A DNA stretch of 64,000 bases from Catenuloplanes indicus. GTDB lineage: Bacteria; Actinomycetota; Actinomycetes; Mycobacteriales; Micromonosporaceae. Position 1 is the stretch's first letter. Every line of letters begins with the position of its first letter. The DNA lies in assembly GCF_030813715.1 (NCBI RefSeq), contig NZ_JAUSUZ010000001.1:2728001-2792000 (forward strand), given 5' to 3'. The position numbers were made by a program, and so were the translations under genes. Below, piece after piece: positions 1 to 8,248 of the stretch. The notes under the pieces are model-generated. The model searched no databases and had not been told where the DNA came from. It saw only the letters and a program-made list of their open reading frames with translations.

Positions 1-1020
1 GTACCAGGCCGACGTGATCGACGAGCCCGGCGCGAAGATGTCCAGGCAGGTGCCGTAGTTGGAGTAGGACGCGCGGGCGTCCGTGCTCGTGGTGGCGCCG
101 ACCGTGATGGCGGCGGCGACCCGGGCCGGCGAGGAGTTGCATGCGTTCGCGTTGCTGTTGCCGGCCGCGAGGCTGAACGTGATGCCGGCCGAGATCGCCG
201 AGTTGACCGCGTTGTCCAGCGTGGTGCTGGCGCCGCCGCCGAGGCTCATGTTCGCCACCGCGGGCTTGACCGCGTTGGTCCGCACCCAGTTGATGCCGTT
301 GACCACGCCGGTGGTGGAGCCGCTGCCGGCGCAGTCCAGCACGCGCACCGCGACCAGCTGCACGCCCTTGGCCACGCCATAGGTCGAGCCGCCGATCGTG
401 CCGGCGACGTGCGTGCCGTGGCCGTTGCAGTCGGTGGCGTTGCTGTCGTTGCTGACGAAGTCGTAGCCGCTGACCGCGCGCCCGCCGAACTGCGAGTGCG
501 TGGTCAGGATGCCGGTGTCCAGGACGTACGCGCGCACGTTGCCGGCCGTGTTCGGGTAGGTGTACGTGGTCGACAGCGGCCGCGCGCGCTGGTCGATCCG
601 GTCGATGCCCCAGGTGGCGTTGGTCTGCGTGGCGTCGATCGAGAGCCGCTGGTCCTGCTCGACGTAGGCGACCGCCGGGTTCGCCGCGAGCCGCTGCGCC
701 TCGACCGCGGACATGCCGGCGTGGAAGCCGCTGACCGCACCGGACCAGGTCTGCCTGACGTCCGCGCCGTACGCCGCGGCCAGGCTCTTCGCGGTGCCGG
801 GCACGCCGGCCCGGGCCTTCGCGGTGCCGGGCGCGCCGGCCGCGGCGTCCTTGAACACCACCAGGTAGCTGCCGTCGATCGCGGCTTCGGCACCGGCGTA
901 CCGGACCTCGCCCTTCGGGGCCGCGCTGGCCGGGCTGCCCGCGGTCAGCGAGACGGCCGCGACCGCGGCGAACAGACCCAGAGCCGCGAGGGTACGGCCG
1001 GGGGTGCGGGGGGTCGTCAT
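1..1020 (-). CDS. Secreted S8 (subtilisin/proteinase K-like) serine protease, 3' part cut off by the window edge
   Basis: The first 340 residues of a secreted endopeptidase, read on the minus strand from ATG at 1020; the C-terminus lies beyond the left edge. A signal peptide spans about residues 1-34 (hydrophobic core, then an ASAAP cleavage region). An inhibitor-I9-type propeptide follows, about residues 45-125 (YLVVFKD to AYVEQDQ). In the catalytic domain the Asp is D168 (YVLDTGI), the His is H201 (GHGTHVAGT) and the oxyanion Asn is N288 (AAGNSN). The catalytic Ser (GTSMA) would lie just outside the window. A GGGAGG ribosome site precedes the ATG. The propeptide carries a short repeat (GTAKARAGVPGTAKS). 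It probably degrades extracellular protein. The family is certain, the substrate unknown. Confidence 0.93.
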   Translation of the reverse strand, partial: MTTPRTPGRTLAALGLFAAVAAVSLTAGSPASAAPKGEVRYAGAEAAIDGSYLVVFKDAAAGAPGTAKARAGVPGTAKSLAAAYGADVRQTWSGAVSGFHAGMSAVEAQRLAANPAVAYVEQDQRLSIDATQTNATWGIDRIDQRARPLSTTYTYPNTAGNVRAYVLDTGILTTHSQFGGRAVSGYDFVSNDSNATDCNGHGTHVAGTIGGSTYGVAKGVQLVAVRVLDCAGSGSTTGVVNGINWVRTNAVKPAVANMSLGGGASTTLDNAVNSAISAGITFSLAAGNSNANACNSSPARVAAAITVGATTSTDARASYSNYGTCLDIFAPGSSITSAWY

Positions 1021-1038
1021 GTAGTCCTCCCAGAGATC

Positions 1039-1067
1039 CGCACCGATCGGTGATCGGAGTCGGTGCG
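1039..1067. promoter_or_regulatory. Inverted repeat in the protease 5' leader, possible operator
   Basis: CGCACCGA and TCGGTGCG form a perfect 8-bp inverted repeat with a 13-bp spacer, between the protease start and a possible minus-strand -10 hexamer TACGAT at 1071-1076. It could be a repressor site at the transcription start or a hairpin in the leader. No regulator is adjacent. The rest of the 275-bp gap to the acyl-CoA ligase shows no gene. Confidence 0.3.
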
Positions 1068-1295
1068 CAGATCGTAGGGAGCGAATCGGGCACTCCTCCC
1101 ATCTCGCTCCGGTCATATCGTTTGAACTGGGAGTTACCTCGGAGGGTGTCGATGCAGCTCGGCCGTCGCCCCGCACACGGCTTCCAAGCTGTGGCGATTC
1201 GGGTCTCGACGAAACAGCGCCTCGGCAATACCCTTCGGTAACACAGAATTTACGAGACGCCGGTCACATTCGTATACCCACCTGAGGCGGCCCAT

Positions 1296-3122
1296 ATGAC
1301 CCTTGACATTCCTTACCGGTCAATTGCGGACATGTTGCTCCAGCGGGTGGCGAAGACGCCCGACCGGCACGCGTTCGCGTACCCGAGCCCGGACGACTCC
1401 GGCCCGGTCTGGCTGAACTGGGCCCAGGTCGGCGAGCGCGCCTCCGCGATCGCGGCCGGCGTGCGGGAGCTCGGCGTCGGCGGCGAGGACCGGGTCGCGA
1501 TCCTCTCCACCACGCGCCTGGAGTGGGTGCTCGCCGACCTCGGCGTGATGCTCGCCGGCGGCGCCACCACCACGGTCTACCCCACCACCGAGCCGGCCGA
1601 CGCCACGTTCATCATCGGCGACTCCGGCTCCAAGGTGCTGATCGCGGAGAACCCGGACCAGGCCGACAAGATCGTCGGTGCCGACCTGCCCGCGCTCACC
1701 CACGTCGTGCTGATCGACGGCAAGCCCGACCCGGACGCGGCCGTCCCGCAGCTCACGCTCGCCGACCTGGAGGCGAACGGCCGGGCCCTGCTGGCCGCGG
1801 ACCCGTCGCTGATCGAGCGGGTGGTGGCGGACATCGCGCCGGAGCACCTGGCCACGCTGATCTACACGTCCGGCACCACCGGCCGGCCGAAGGGCGTGGA
1901 GCTGCTGCACCGCGGCTGGACCTGGGAGGGGGTGGCACAGGGTCAGCTCGGCCTGCTGCTCGAGACCGACCTGCAGTACCTCTGGCTGCCGCTGTCCCAC
2001 TCGTTCGGCAAGTCGCTGATCTGCGGCATCATCCACGTCGGCGTACCCACCTACGTGGACGGGCGGGTGGACAAGCTGATCGACATGCTCGCGGTGATCC
2101 GCCCGACGCTGATGTGCTCCGCGCCGCGCGTCTACGAGAAGGTCTACAACAAGGCGGTCACCAACGGCACCGGCGCCGGCGGCCTGAAGGCGAAGATCTT
2201 CACCTGGGCCGTGTCGGTCGGCAAGGAGAAGGTGGCGCACGAGCAGACCGGCATGCCGGTGCCGGCCGCGCTGCGCGCCAAGTACGCGGTCGCGGAACGG
2301 CTGGTCTTCAGCAAGCTCCAGGCCCGGCTCGGCGGCCGCATGCGCGCGCTGGTCTCCGGCTCCGCCGCGCTCAGCCCGCAGATCGCCGAGTTCTTCGCGG
2401 CCGCGAACTTGCCGATCCTGGAGGGCTACGGCCTGACCGAGTCCAGCGCCGCGAACTTCGTCAACCGGCCGGACAAGGTCAAGATCGGCACGGTCGGCAA
2501 GGCGCTCGGCGACCTGGAGTGCCGCATCGACGCCGACGGCGAGGTGCTGCTGCGCGGCCAGCCGGTGATGCGCGGTTACCACAACCTGCCGGAGGAGACC
2601 GCCGCCGCGTTCACCGACGACGGCTTCTTCCGTACCGGCGACATCGGCGAACTGGACAGCGACGGCTTCCTGAAGATCACCGACCGCAAGAAGGACCTGG
2701 TCAAGACGTCCGGCGGCAAGTACGTCGCGCCGTCCCACATCGAGGGCCTGTTCAAGGCGATCTGCCCGTACACGTCCCAGGTCGTGGTCATCGGCCAGTC
2801 CCGCAACTTCTGCACCATGCTGATCGCGCTCGACCCCGACGCGCTCACCGCCTGGGCCGCCGGCGGCCCGCACGCCGGCAAGCCGTACGCCGACATCGCC
2901 GCCTCCCCCGAGGTCAAGGCCATGGTCGACGACTACGTCCGGCAGCTGAACGACCAGCTCAACCGCTGGGAGACGATCAAGAAGTACACCATCCTGCACC
3001 GCGACCTGACCATCGAGGACGGCGAGATGACCCCGTCCCTGAAGATCAAGCGCCGCGTCGTCGAGGCCAACTTCTCCGACGAGATCGAAACAATGTACGA
3101 GGGCTCCCTGGCCCACCTCTGA
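1296..3122 (+). CDS. Long-chain fatty-acid--CoA ligase (AMP-forming, FadD15-like)
   Basis: Adenylates a long-chain fatty acid and transfers it to coenzyme A, activating it for beta-oxidation or lipid synthesis in the cytosol. The 608-residue length fits bacterial long-chain acyl-CoA synthetases. The AMP-binding P-loop is at about residues 187-202 (IYTSGTTGRPKG), the adenine motif is GYGLTES near 378, and the hinge and lid follow (GDIGELDSDGFLKITDRKKD). The C-terminal KxKR segment (SLKIKRR) is also typical. A GAGGCGG ribosome site precedes ATG 1296. It is monocistronic and divergent from the protease, and a strong hairpin follows its stop. The family is sure; the chain-length preference cannot be read from sequence. 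Confidence 0.95.
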   Translation: MTLDIPYRSIADMLLQRVAKTPDRHAFAYPSPDDSGPVWLNWAQVGERASAIAAGVRELGVGGEDRVAILSTTRLEWVLADLGVMLAGGATTTVYPTTEPADATFIIGDSGSKVLIAENPDQADKIVGADLPALTHVVLIDGKPDPDAAVPQLTLADLEANGRALLAADPSLIERVVADIAPEHLATLIYTSGTTGRPKGVELLHRGWTWEGVAQGQLGLLLETDLQYLWLPLSHSFGKSLICGIIHVGVPTYVDGRVDKLIDMLAVIRPTLMCSAPRVYEKVYNKAVTNGTGAGGLKAKIFTWAVSVGKEKVAHEQTGMPVPAALRAKYAVAERLVFSKLQARLGGRMRALVSGSAALSPQIAEFFAAANLPILEGYGLTESSAANFVNRPDKVKIGTVGKALGDLECRIDADGEVLLRGQPVMRGYHNLPEETAAAFTDDGFFRTGDIGELDSDGFLKITDRKKDLVKTSGGKYVAPSHIEGLFKAICPYTSQVVVIGQSRNFCTMLIALDPDALTAWAAGGPHAGKPYADIAASPEVKAMVDDYVRQLNDQLNRWETIKKYTILHRDLTIEDGEMTPSLKIKRRVVEANFSDEIETMYEGSLAHL

Positions 3123-3129
3123 CGGCCTT

Positions 3130-3160
3130 TCCGGGGGCCGGCCCACGGCCCGCCCCCGGA
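3130..3160 (+). terminator. Hairpin terminator after the acyl-CoA ligase
   Basis: TCCGGGGGC pairs perfectly with GCCCCCGGA across a 13-nt loop that can itself pair (GGCC with GGCC), starting 8 bp after the stop codon. It has no U-tract, as is common for actinobacterial terminators. Confidence 0.6.
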
Positions 3161-3739
3161 CTCCCCAGCCCACCCCTCACGCCGGCACCCGCCCACCCGG
3201 CTTCCGCGCCCGGTCACCAACACACAGGCCGGCACCAGCGGCCGGCCACGTCTGCGACCGCGCCCATCGTCACCCACCCGGATGACCGGCCCACCGGCGA
3301 GCCAGCGGACTCTCTCGACCTCACCGCCCCGCGTGGCCTACCGCGATCGGGCGCTGCGCGCCCGATATTTCGGCATATGACCGCTGAGGTGCAATCGCTC
3401 GCGACCACTGACCTCGAAGGCGCGGAGCGGGCGGCGATGGCGGCCGCGCGGGCCGACGTGCGGGAATCCCGGGACCGGTGAATCAGCGACTGTCATCGAG
3501 CAGACGGCGGGACCGACCGCCGGCGACGCCGGCCAGGCACCCCCGGGCGACACTGCCGGCCAGAGCCGCTGATCGCTTGACCTATCGGCCGGACCGGAAC
3601 CGCGACAGCGGCGGCCAGCCGAGGACCGGTGAACTTCCGGCGACCGGAGGAACTGCCTACGACCGGGTGACCGGCGGGCCGGACCAGACGGCGGGCCGGC
3701 GCCCAGCGGGGACGGGGCGGCCGGAGGGGCCGGGGTCGG
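3161..3739. other. Long intergenic region between convergent genes
   Basis: No convincing protein gene. It contains a perfect 9-bp hairpin at 3346-3366 (ATCGGGCGC, loop TGC, GCGCCCGAT), abutting a near-palindrome GCCCGATATTTCGGCA at 3360-3375 that recurs near 60.25 kb. A 34-codon reading frame begins at 3377. The rest, about 3482-3739, is GC-rich sequence in which I see nothing. Confidence 0.5.
3377..3481 (+). CDS. Possible 34-residue small protein
   Basis: ATG 3377 opens a 34-residue, Ala/Arg/Glu-rich frame (MTAEVQSLATTDLEGAERAA near the start) with strong third-position GC. No Shine-Dalgarno site is visible. The sequence GATATT lies 7 nt upstream of the ATG, which would suit a leaderless transcript starting at the shared dyad. 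It may equally be chance or the remnant of a longer gene. Function unknown. Confidence 0.22.
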   Translation: MTAEVQSLATTDLEGAERAAMAAARADVRESRDR

Positions 3740-4360
3740 TCAGCCGGGAAGCGGGTGGAATCGGGCTTCGGGCCGGTCGTCGTCGGGAGGGGTGGCTGGG
3801 TGTGGGGTCTGTAAGCCCGCGATGACGGTGTCGATGAGGAAGTGGAAGCTGCGGTCGATGTCGCCCGGGAGGCCGAAGCCGCCGGCGGCCTCGAGGGCGG
3901 TGAAGCCGTGCAGGGCGGAGCGGAACGCGCGCGCTGCGTCGACCGCGTGGGTGCCGTGCAGGTCGAAGCCGGCCAGGACGTCGTAGAGGAGTTGCAGGAG
4001 GTCGTTGGTGACGCGGACGTGTTCCTCGTCGCCGGGGGCGGGGACGCGGTCGCCGGCGGCGTACCGGCCGGGGTGGTCGAGGGCCCAGCGGCGCCAGGCG
4101 TCGGCGAGCGCGCGGCCCGCGTCGGCGCCGGAGCGGCCGGCGGTCGCGCGGGCCAGTGCCTGCGTGAGGTCGGCCTTGGCCTGCACGGAGATGCCGCGGT
4201 GCAGCGACTCCAGGTTCTCGACGTGCTTGTAGAGCGAGGGGGTACGGACGCCGAGCCGCTCGGCCAGCAGACCCATGGTGAGGCCGGCCAGGCCGACCTC
4301 GTCGGCGAGGGCGGCGCCGGCCGCGATGACCGTGGCGCGGTCCAGGCCGGCCCTAGGCAC
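3740..4360 (-). CDS. TetR-family transcriptional regulator (WHG-type C-terminal domain)
   Basis: A 206-residue repressor-like protein. The N-terminal TetR helix-turn-helix spans about residues 10-55 (AALADEVGLAGLTM then LAERLGVRTPSLYKHVEN). The C-terminal ligand and dimer domain resembles the WHG group (ALHGFTALEAAGGFGLPGD near 160). It starts at GTG 4360 and overlaps the stop of the upstream hydrolase gene by 8 bp, so the two are co-transcribed and probably translationally coupled. By analogy with similar pairs it should bind the perfect inverted repeat at 5208-5226 and control its own operon. The ligand is unknown, perhaps a substrate or product of the hydrolase. Confidence 0.92.
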   Translation of the reverse strand: MPRAGLDRATVIAAGAALADEVGLAGLTMGLLAERLGVRTPSLYKHVENLESLHRGISVQAKADLTQALARATAGRSGADAGRALADAWRRWALDHPGRYAAGDRVPAPGDEEHVRVTNDLLQLLYDVLAGFDLHGTHAVDAARAFRSALHGFTALEAAGGFGLPGDIDRSFHFLIDTVIAGLQTPHPATPPDDDRPEARFHPLPG

Positions 4361-5186
4361 GGGCGGCGCTCAGGAACGACAGCATCGTGGTGACCACCTC
4401 TGCGGGGTACTGGACATGCGGGTAGTGGCCCGCGCCCTCGATCATCTCAAGCCGGCCGAGACCGGCGGGGAGCGCGGCCACGATCGCCTCCCCCTCGGCG
4501 CGCGGCGACGCCCAGTCGGGGTCGAGCGTGCCCTGGACGATCAGCACCGGGCAGCGGACGCTGGCCAGCTGGGCGCCGGCGTCCGCAGGCATGGTCCGGC
4601 CCATCTTCTGCAGCGCCGTCATCCGGCCGGGCTCGCACAGCATGGCCTCGATCTCGGTCAGGCGCGCGTCCCAGTCGGCCGGGCGGCGGCCCGGGTAGGC
4701 GATCTCCAGGTACTTCCGCCACTGCCCGACGCTGCCGAGCAGGGCGGTGCCGAGCAGCGCGGTCATGCCGCGGCGGACGCGGGACACGCCCAGGTCGCGG
4801 AGCGCGATCGACTGCGGGCGGGTGAACGGCGTCAGCTCCACCACGGCGGTGACCAGCGATGGGGCGGTGGCGGCCGCGATCGTGGCGGCGCCGCCGGAGA
4901 TCGAGTGGCCGACCAGCACGGCCGGGCCGCCCAGGTGGGTCATCAGCGCGATCAGGTCACCGGCGATGTCGGTGCGCGAGTAGGACGGCCACTGCGCGCT
5001 GGACTCGCCGCTGCCGCGCAAGTCGACGGCGGCGACCCGGTAACCGGCGTCGACCAGGGCCGGCGTGAGAAAACGGTACGCCGCGCGGCTGTCACCCATG
5101 CCGTGCGCCAGCACGATCAGCGGGCCGGCCGTGCCGCTCACCTCGTAGGCCAGCGTGCCGCCGTCGACGGTCAGGAATTCGGTCAT
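4353..5186 (-). CDS. Alpha/beta-fold hydrolase
   Basis: A 277-residue cytosolic hydrolase of the alpha/beta-fold superfamily. The oxyanion loop is HGMGDS (about residue 29), the nucleophile elbow is GHSISG with Ser95, the acid is likely Asp in QGTLDPD (about 221), and the catalytic His is in GAGHYPH (about 252). A cap region lies between the nucleophile and the acid. GGAGGT sits upstream of ATG 5186. It is the first gene of a two-gene operon with the TetR regulator. It may be an esterase, epoxide hydrolase-like or haloperoxidase-like enzyme; the substrate cannot be decided from sequence. Confidence 0.9.
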   Translation of the reverse strand: MTEFLTVDGGTLAYEVSGTAGPLIVLAHGMGDSRAAYRFLTPALVDAGYRVAAVDLRGSGESSAQWPSYSRTDIAGDLIALMTHLGGPAVLVGHSISGGAATIAAATAPSLVTAVVELTPFTRPQSIALRDLGVSRVRRGMTALLGTALLGSVGQWRKYLEIAYPGRRPADWDARLTEIEAMLCEPGRMTALQKMGRTMPADAGAQLASVRCPVLIVQGTLDPDWASPRAEGEAIVAALPAGLGRLEMIEGAGHYPHVQYPAEVVTTMLSFLSAARA

Positions 5187-5207
5187 CTCGACCTCCGGAT
5201 GGAAAGC

Positions 5208-5226
5208 TAGCTAATCACTTTAGCTA
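5208..5226. promoter_or_regulatory. Inverted-repeat operator candidate for the TetR/hydrolase operon
   Basis: TAGCTAA, spacer TCACT, TTAGCTA: a perfect 7-bp inverted repeat of 19 bp in an unusually AT-rich patch, 22-40 bp upstream of the hydrolase ATG. Size and place fit a TetR-family operator over a promoter. The assignment to the adjacent regulator is an inference. Confidence 0.65.
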
Positions 5227-5304
5227 TAAGTTAACGCGATTAGCCGGCCGCGTCCAGCGTCGATCGGCCGGGGTCACGAAAGCCCCAAAATGGACAGTGC
5301 GAGC

Positions 5305-5410
5305 GGGTTTTGTGGTGACCCACGGCGGGTCAGACAGGGAGGAGCGCCAGCGACGACCGGTGCCCGCGGGAGCGTGCGGACAGCGACCACGCCGGAAGCG
5401 GGAACATCGG
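5305..5410 (+). repeat. Dispersed intergenic hairpin repeat, copy A
   Basis: One of four related elements. It carries TTTGTGGTGACC (shared with copy B), GGGAGGAGCGCC..GACGACCGGTGCCCGC (shared with copy C), a hairpin at 5361-5382 (TGCCCGC / GCGGACA, one mismatch) and the universal block CACGCCGGAAGCGGGA at 5388-5403. It lies 3' of the 140-residue hypothetical gene and upstream of the hydrolase promoter. Confidence 0.8.
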
Positions 5411-5451
5411 CTGTGGCAAGCGGCTTCGCCGCGGGTTCCAGAACGGAAAGG

Positions 5452-5874
5452 TCAGCGGCCGCGGGCGGAGAACTCGCGGACCGCGATCGCGTAGTCGCGC
5501 GGCTCGAGCGTCCAGGCGTCCGCGGCGCCGGGCGCGCTGTTGCGGTTGAGCTGGGCCTGGAGCGTGTCGACGGCGGCGGAGAGGCCGCTGAACGGCCGCG
5601 TCCGCCAGAGATGTTCCCCCGCGGGCGCCACCTGGAAGAGGTCGTCCTCGATCAGGACCAGGCCGGCGCCGGAGAGCCGCTGCAACGCGGTCTCGACCTC
5701 GGCGCGCTGCGGGAGGCTGCGGTGCAGGAAGTCGGCGGCGGACAGGACGTCGGCGAGCGTAGCACCGGCCGCGGGCAGGCCGATGGCCGAGGCGCGGTCA
5801 CGTTCGGTGCGGTCGGCGATGACCACCGCAACGAAGATCCACGCGTCGGTCCAGCTCCAGCCAACGTCCCCCAT
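5452..5874 (-). CDS. Hypothetical protein, possible winged-helix fold
   Basis: A 140-residue protein I do not recognise. The first 20 residues are hydrophobic and Trp-rich (WSWTDAWIFVAVVIADRT). The middle segment, about residues 40-90, reads like a compact winged helix: three helices (LADVLSAADFL, RAEVETALQRLSGAGLV), then a strand-turn (IEDDLFQVAPAG). A helix and an Arg-rich end follow. Codon use is typical of a real gene. It is monocistronic, with repeat copy A at its 3' end and a terminator on the other side. It might be a small transcription factor, but no such function is shown. Confidence 0.65.
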   Translation of the reverse strand: MGDVGWSWTDAWIFVAVVIADRTERDRASAIGLPAAGATLADVLSAADFLHRSLPQRAEVETALQRLSGAGLVLIEDDLFQVAPAGEHLWRTRPFSGLSAAVDTLQAQLNRNSAPGAADAWTLEPRDYAIAVREFSARGR

Positions 5875-5964
5875 GACGACATGATGCCTTGATCAACCGA
5901 GACTCGTGAAGGAAGTGTGACTCGGCGATCATCCACATGACGATCCCTTGACGAACCGGTGAAG

Positions 5965-6002
5965 CGCTTCCGGCTGCCTGACCACTCAGGCAGCCGGAAG
6001 CG
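5965..6002 (-). terminator. Strong hairpin terminator downstream of the YczE-like gene
   Basis: A perfect 17-bp stem (CGCTTCCGGCTGCCTGA and its complement) with the 4-nt loop CCAC, 32 bp past the stop of the minus-strand membrane-protein gene. It probably ends that transcript. Confidence 0.75.
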
Positions 6003-6033
6003 GCATCGAGACGACTGGATCATTCCGAATTGA

Positions 6034-6678
6034 TCACTGCACGGCGGGCGTGTCCCGCACCATCAGCCGCGGCAGGAACCACTGGGTGAGCGGGCCGATC
6101 GCGAGCGCGTAGGCGACCGTGCCGAGACCGACCGCGCCGCCGAGCAGCCAGCCGAGCGCGAGGACCGTCACTTCCACCACGGTACGGACGAGCCGGATCG
6201 AGCGGTGCGGGTGGCGTGCCACGTAGCCGGTCATCAGGCCGTCGCGCGGGCCGGGGCCGAGCCGCGCGCCGATGTAGAGGCCGGTGGCGAACGCGTTCAG
6301 CACGATGCCGCCGCCGAGGAACGCGATCCGCGCCCAGAGCGGCGCCGGCGTGGGCAGCAGCGCCAGCGCGAGGTCGACGACCAGGCCGATCACGATCACG
6401 TTGCTGACCGTGCCGATGCCCGGGCGCTGCCGCAGCGGGATCCAGAGCAGCAGCACGATCACGCCGACCACGATCGTGACGGTCCCGAACGACAGACCGG
6501 TGCGCAGCGCCAGGCCCTGGTGGAACACGTCCCACGGGTCCAGTCCGAGGTGGGACTCGATCATCAGGGCCATGCTCACGCCGTACGCGATCAGGCCGGC
6601 CTGGAGCTGGGTGAAACGGCGGCCGAATCGGTCACGGAGCGCGAGGGACGTGCCGAGCGAGTTGCTCACGGTGGTCAT
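6034..6678 (-). CDS. YczE/YitT-like integral membrane protein
   Basis: A 214-residue membrane protein with five to six predicted helices (QAGLIAYGVSMALMI; GTVTIVVGVIVLLLWIPL; VSNVIVIGLVVDLALALL; IAFLGGGIVLNAFATGLYIG; VVEVTVLALGWLLGG). The motifs GLDPWDVFHQGLA and GLGPGPRDGLMTG are hallmarks of the YczE/YyaS/YitT family. ATG 6678 was chosen because it is the first start after the divergent promoter and leaves 60 bp to the MocR-type regulator; longer upstream readings run into that gene. YczE genes are known to sit next to MocR regulators of the YczR group, which fits here. The transported substrate is unknown. Confidence 0.9.
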   Translation of the reverse strand: MTTVSNSLGTSLALRDRFGRRFTQLQAGLIAYGVSMALMIESHLGLDPWDVFHQGLALRTGLSFGTVTIVVGVIVLLLWIPLRQRPGIGTVSNVIVIGLVVDLALALLPTPAPLWARIAFLGGGIVLNAFATGLYIGARLGPGPRDGLMTGYVARHPHRSIRLVRTVVEVTVLALGWLLGGAVGLGTVAYALAIGPLTQWFLPRLMVRDTPAVQ

Positions 6679-6692
6679 GAGTGCCACTCTGG

Positions 6693-6790
6693 TGGCCAAT
6701 ACGTCGCGATCAAAGGTCCAATTTCCCGGAGGTGGCTCATGTCGGTGGTGATCCGGGGAAGCCAATTGGCCCGAATGCTCGGCCAATGGC
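6693..6790. promoter_or_regulatory. Phased CCAAT boxes in the divergent YczE/MocR promoter
   Basis: CCAAT occurs at 6696, 6718, 6762 and 6783, within TGGCCAAT, GGTCCAATT, GCCAATTGGC and GGCCAATGGC. The spacings of 22, 44 and 21 bp put them on one face of the helix. The last two lie in the first codons of the regulator gene. MocR regulators bind spaced repeats; that these are its sites is an inference. Confidence 0.5.
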
Positions 6791-8196
6791 ACCCGTTGCC
6801 CGGCACCCGGCGCAGCCCGGAGTACGCCGCGCTGGCCCAGGCCGTCCGCGGCCTGCTCTCCGACGGGCGGCTCGCGCTCGGTGTCCGGCTGCCGGCCGAG
6901 CGCGAGCTGGCCGAGGCGCTGTCGATCAGCCGCACCACGGTCACCGCGGCCTACCGCGAGCTGCGCGAGACCGGCCATCTGGCCAGCCGCCGCGGCGCCG
7001 GCAGCTGGACCACGCTGCCGTCCGGTCACCGGGTCAGCACCACCGGCCTGTGGACACCGACCGACACCATGGGCATGATCGACCTCGGCTGCGCCGCGCT
7101 GCCGCCGCCACCGCAACTGGTCCCGGCCGCGCGGGCCGCCGCCGAGGCGCTGCCGTGCTACCTGGGCGACGCCGGCTACCACCCGACCGGCATCATCGAG
7201 CTGCGCGAGGCCGTCGCGGAGCGCTTCCGGGCCCGCGGGCTACCCACCAGCCCGGAACAAATCATGATCACCAGCGGTACGCAGCAGGCGCTGGACCTCG
7301 TGCTCCGGCACCACCTCGCGGTCGGTGCCGGCGTGCTGGTGGAGTCGCCCACCTACCCGAACGCGCTGGCCGCGCTGGCCGCCCGCCGCGCCCGGATCGG
7401 CACGCACGGCCTCGACCCCGCCGCCGGCTGGGACTCCGAGCTGCTGTTCAGCACGCTCCGGCAAACCCGGCCCAAGCTCGCCTACCTGATTCCCGAGTTC
7501 CAGAACCCGACCGGCCGGCTGATGCCCCTGGAGCTGCGTGAACGCCTCGCCTCCGTGGCACACGCGACCGGCACGGACGTGGTCTCGGACGAGTCCTTCG
7601 TGGAACTCCCGCTGGACGGCACGCCGATGCCGCCGCCGGTCGCCGCGTTCGACCGGCACTCCCGGGTGCTGACCATCGGCGGGATGAGCAAGCCGTACTG
7701 GGGCGGCCTGCGGATCGGCTGGGTGCGCGCCTCCGCCCCGGTGGTCCAGCGGCTGGCCGCGGCCCGGGTGGGCGTGGACATGGGCAGTCCGGTGATCGAC
7801 CAGCTGGTCGCGGTGCAGTTGCTCCGGCAGAGCGACGAGATCGTCGGCGCCCGCCGCCGCCAGCTCGCGGAGCAGCGTGACGCGCTGGTCGCCGCGGTCC
7901 GCGCGACGTTCCCGGAGTGGCGCGTGGTGGTGCCGTCCGGCGGGGTGTCACTGTGGGCGGAGCTGGACGGGCCGGTGTCGAGCGCGCTGTCGCACGCGGC
8001 CGAGGACGTCGGCGTGCGGCTGGCCCCGGGGCCCCGGTTCGGGCTGGACGGGACGCTGGAGCGGTATCTGCGGCTGCCGTTCGCGCTGCCGGCCGAGGAC
8101 CTGGTCGAGGCGGTCCGCCGGATAGCGGAGATCCGCTACGACCTGGACCGCATCCGCACCGGGTCCCGCTGGCGCACACCGGAGGTCATCACCTGA
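6739..8196 (+). CDS. MocR-family regulator: GntR HTH fused to a fold-type-I aminotransferase domain (YczR-like)
   Basis: A 485-residue transcription factor. The N-terminal GntR winged helix is at about residues 30-95 (PAERELAEALSISRTTVTAAYREL), joined by a linker to an aminotransferase-like PLP domain at about 115-460 (MITSGTQQALDLV; PEFQNPTG). The PLP lysine is likely in GGMSKPYWGGLRIGW. Such proteins sense PLP or amino-containing effectors. GGAGGTGG lies 5 nt before ATG 6739; in-frame starts further upstream would overlap the divergent gene. The neighbouring yczE-like gene is its probable target. The effector is unknown. Confidence 0.92.
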   Translation: MSVVIRGSQLARMLGQWHPLPGTRRSPEYAALAQAVRGLLSDGRLALGVRLPAERELAEALSISRTTVTAAYRELRETGHLASRRGAGSWTTLPSGHRVSTTGLWTPTDTMGMIDLGCAALPPPPQLVPAARAAAEALPCYLGDAGYHPTGIIELREAVAERFRARGLPTSPEQIMITSGTQQALDLVLRHHLAVGAGVLVESPTYPNALAALAARRARIGTHGLDPAAGWDSELLFSTLRQTRPKLAYLIPEFQNPTGRLMPLELRERLASVAHATGTDVVSDESFVELPLDGTPMPPPVAAFDRHSRVLTIGGMSKPYWGGLRIGWVRASAPVVQRLAAARVGVDMGSPVIDQLVAVQLLRQSDEIVGARRRQLAEQRDALVAAVRATFPEWRVVVPSGGVSLWAELDGPVSSALSHAAEDVGVRLAPGPRFGLDGTLERYLRLPFALPAEDLVEAVRRIAEIRYDLDRIRTGSRWRTPEVIT

Positions 8197-8248
8197 CCGA
8201 CCGTGTCGCTGGTTCCCCCGGACGGTCCTCATTGGGCACCATGAGCGG

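Noticed and set aside
409-1053. A 214-codon plus-strand frame antisense to the S8 protease
   Set aside because: It is the Val/Arg/Gly-rich complement of a gene with clear catalytic motifs.
3346-3366. The 9-bp hairpin as the TetR gene's terminator
   Set aside because: It lies almost 400 bp past the end of that gene. It is treated as part of the shared dyad motif.
1523-3481. A 652-codon frame overlapping the acyl-CoA ligase
   Set aside because: Arg/Pro/Gly-rich shadow of the real gene. Only its last 34 codons, from ATG 3377, are kept as a weak separate candidate.
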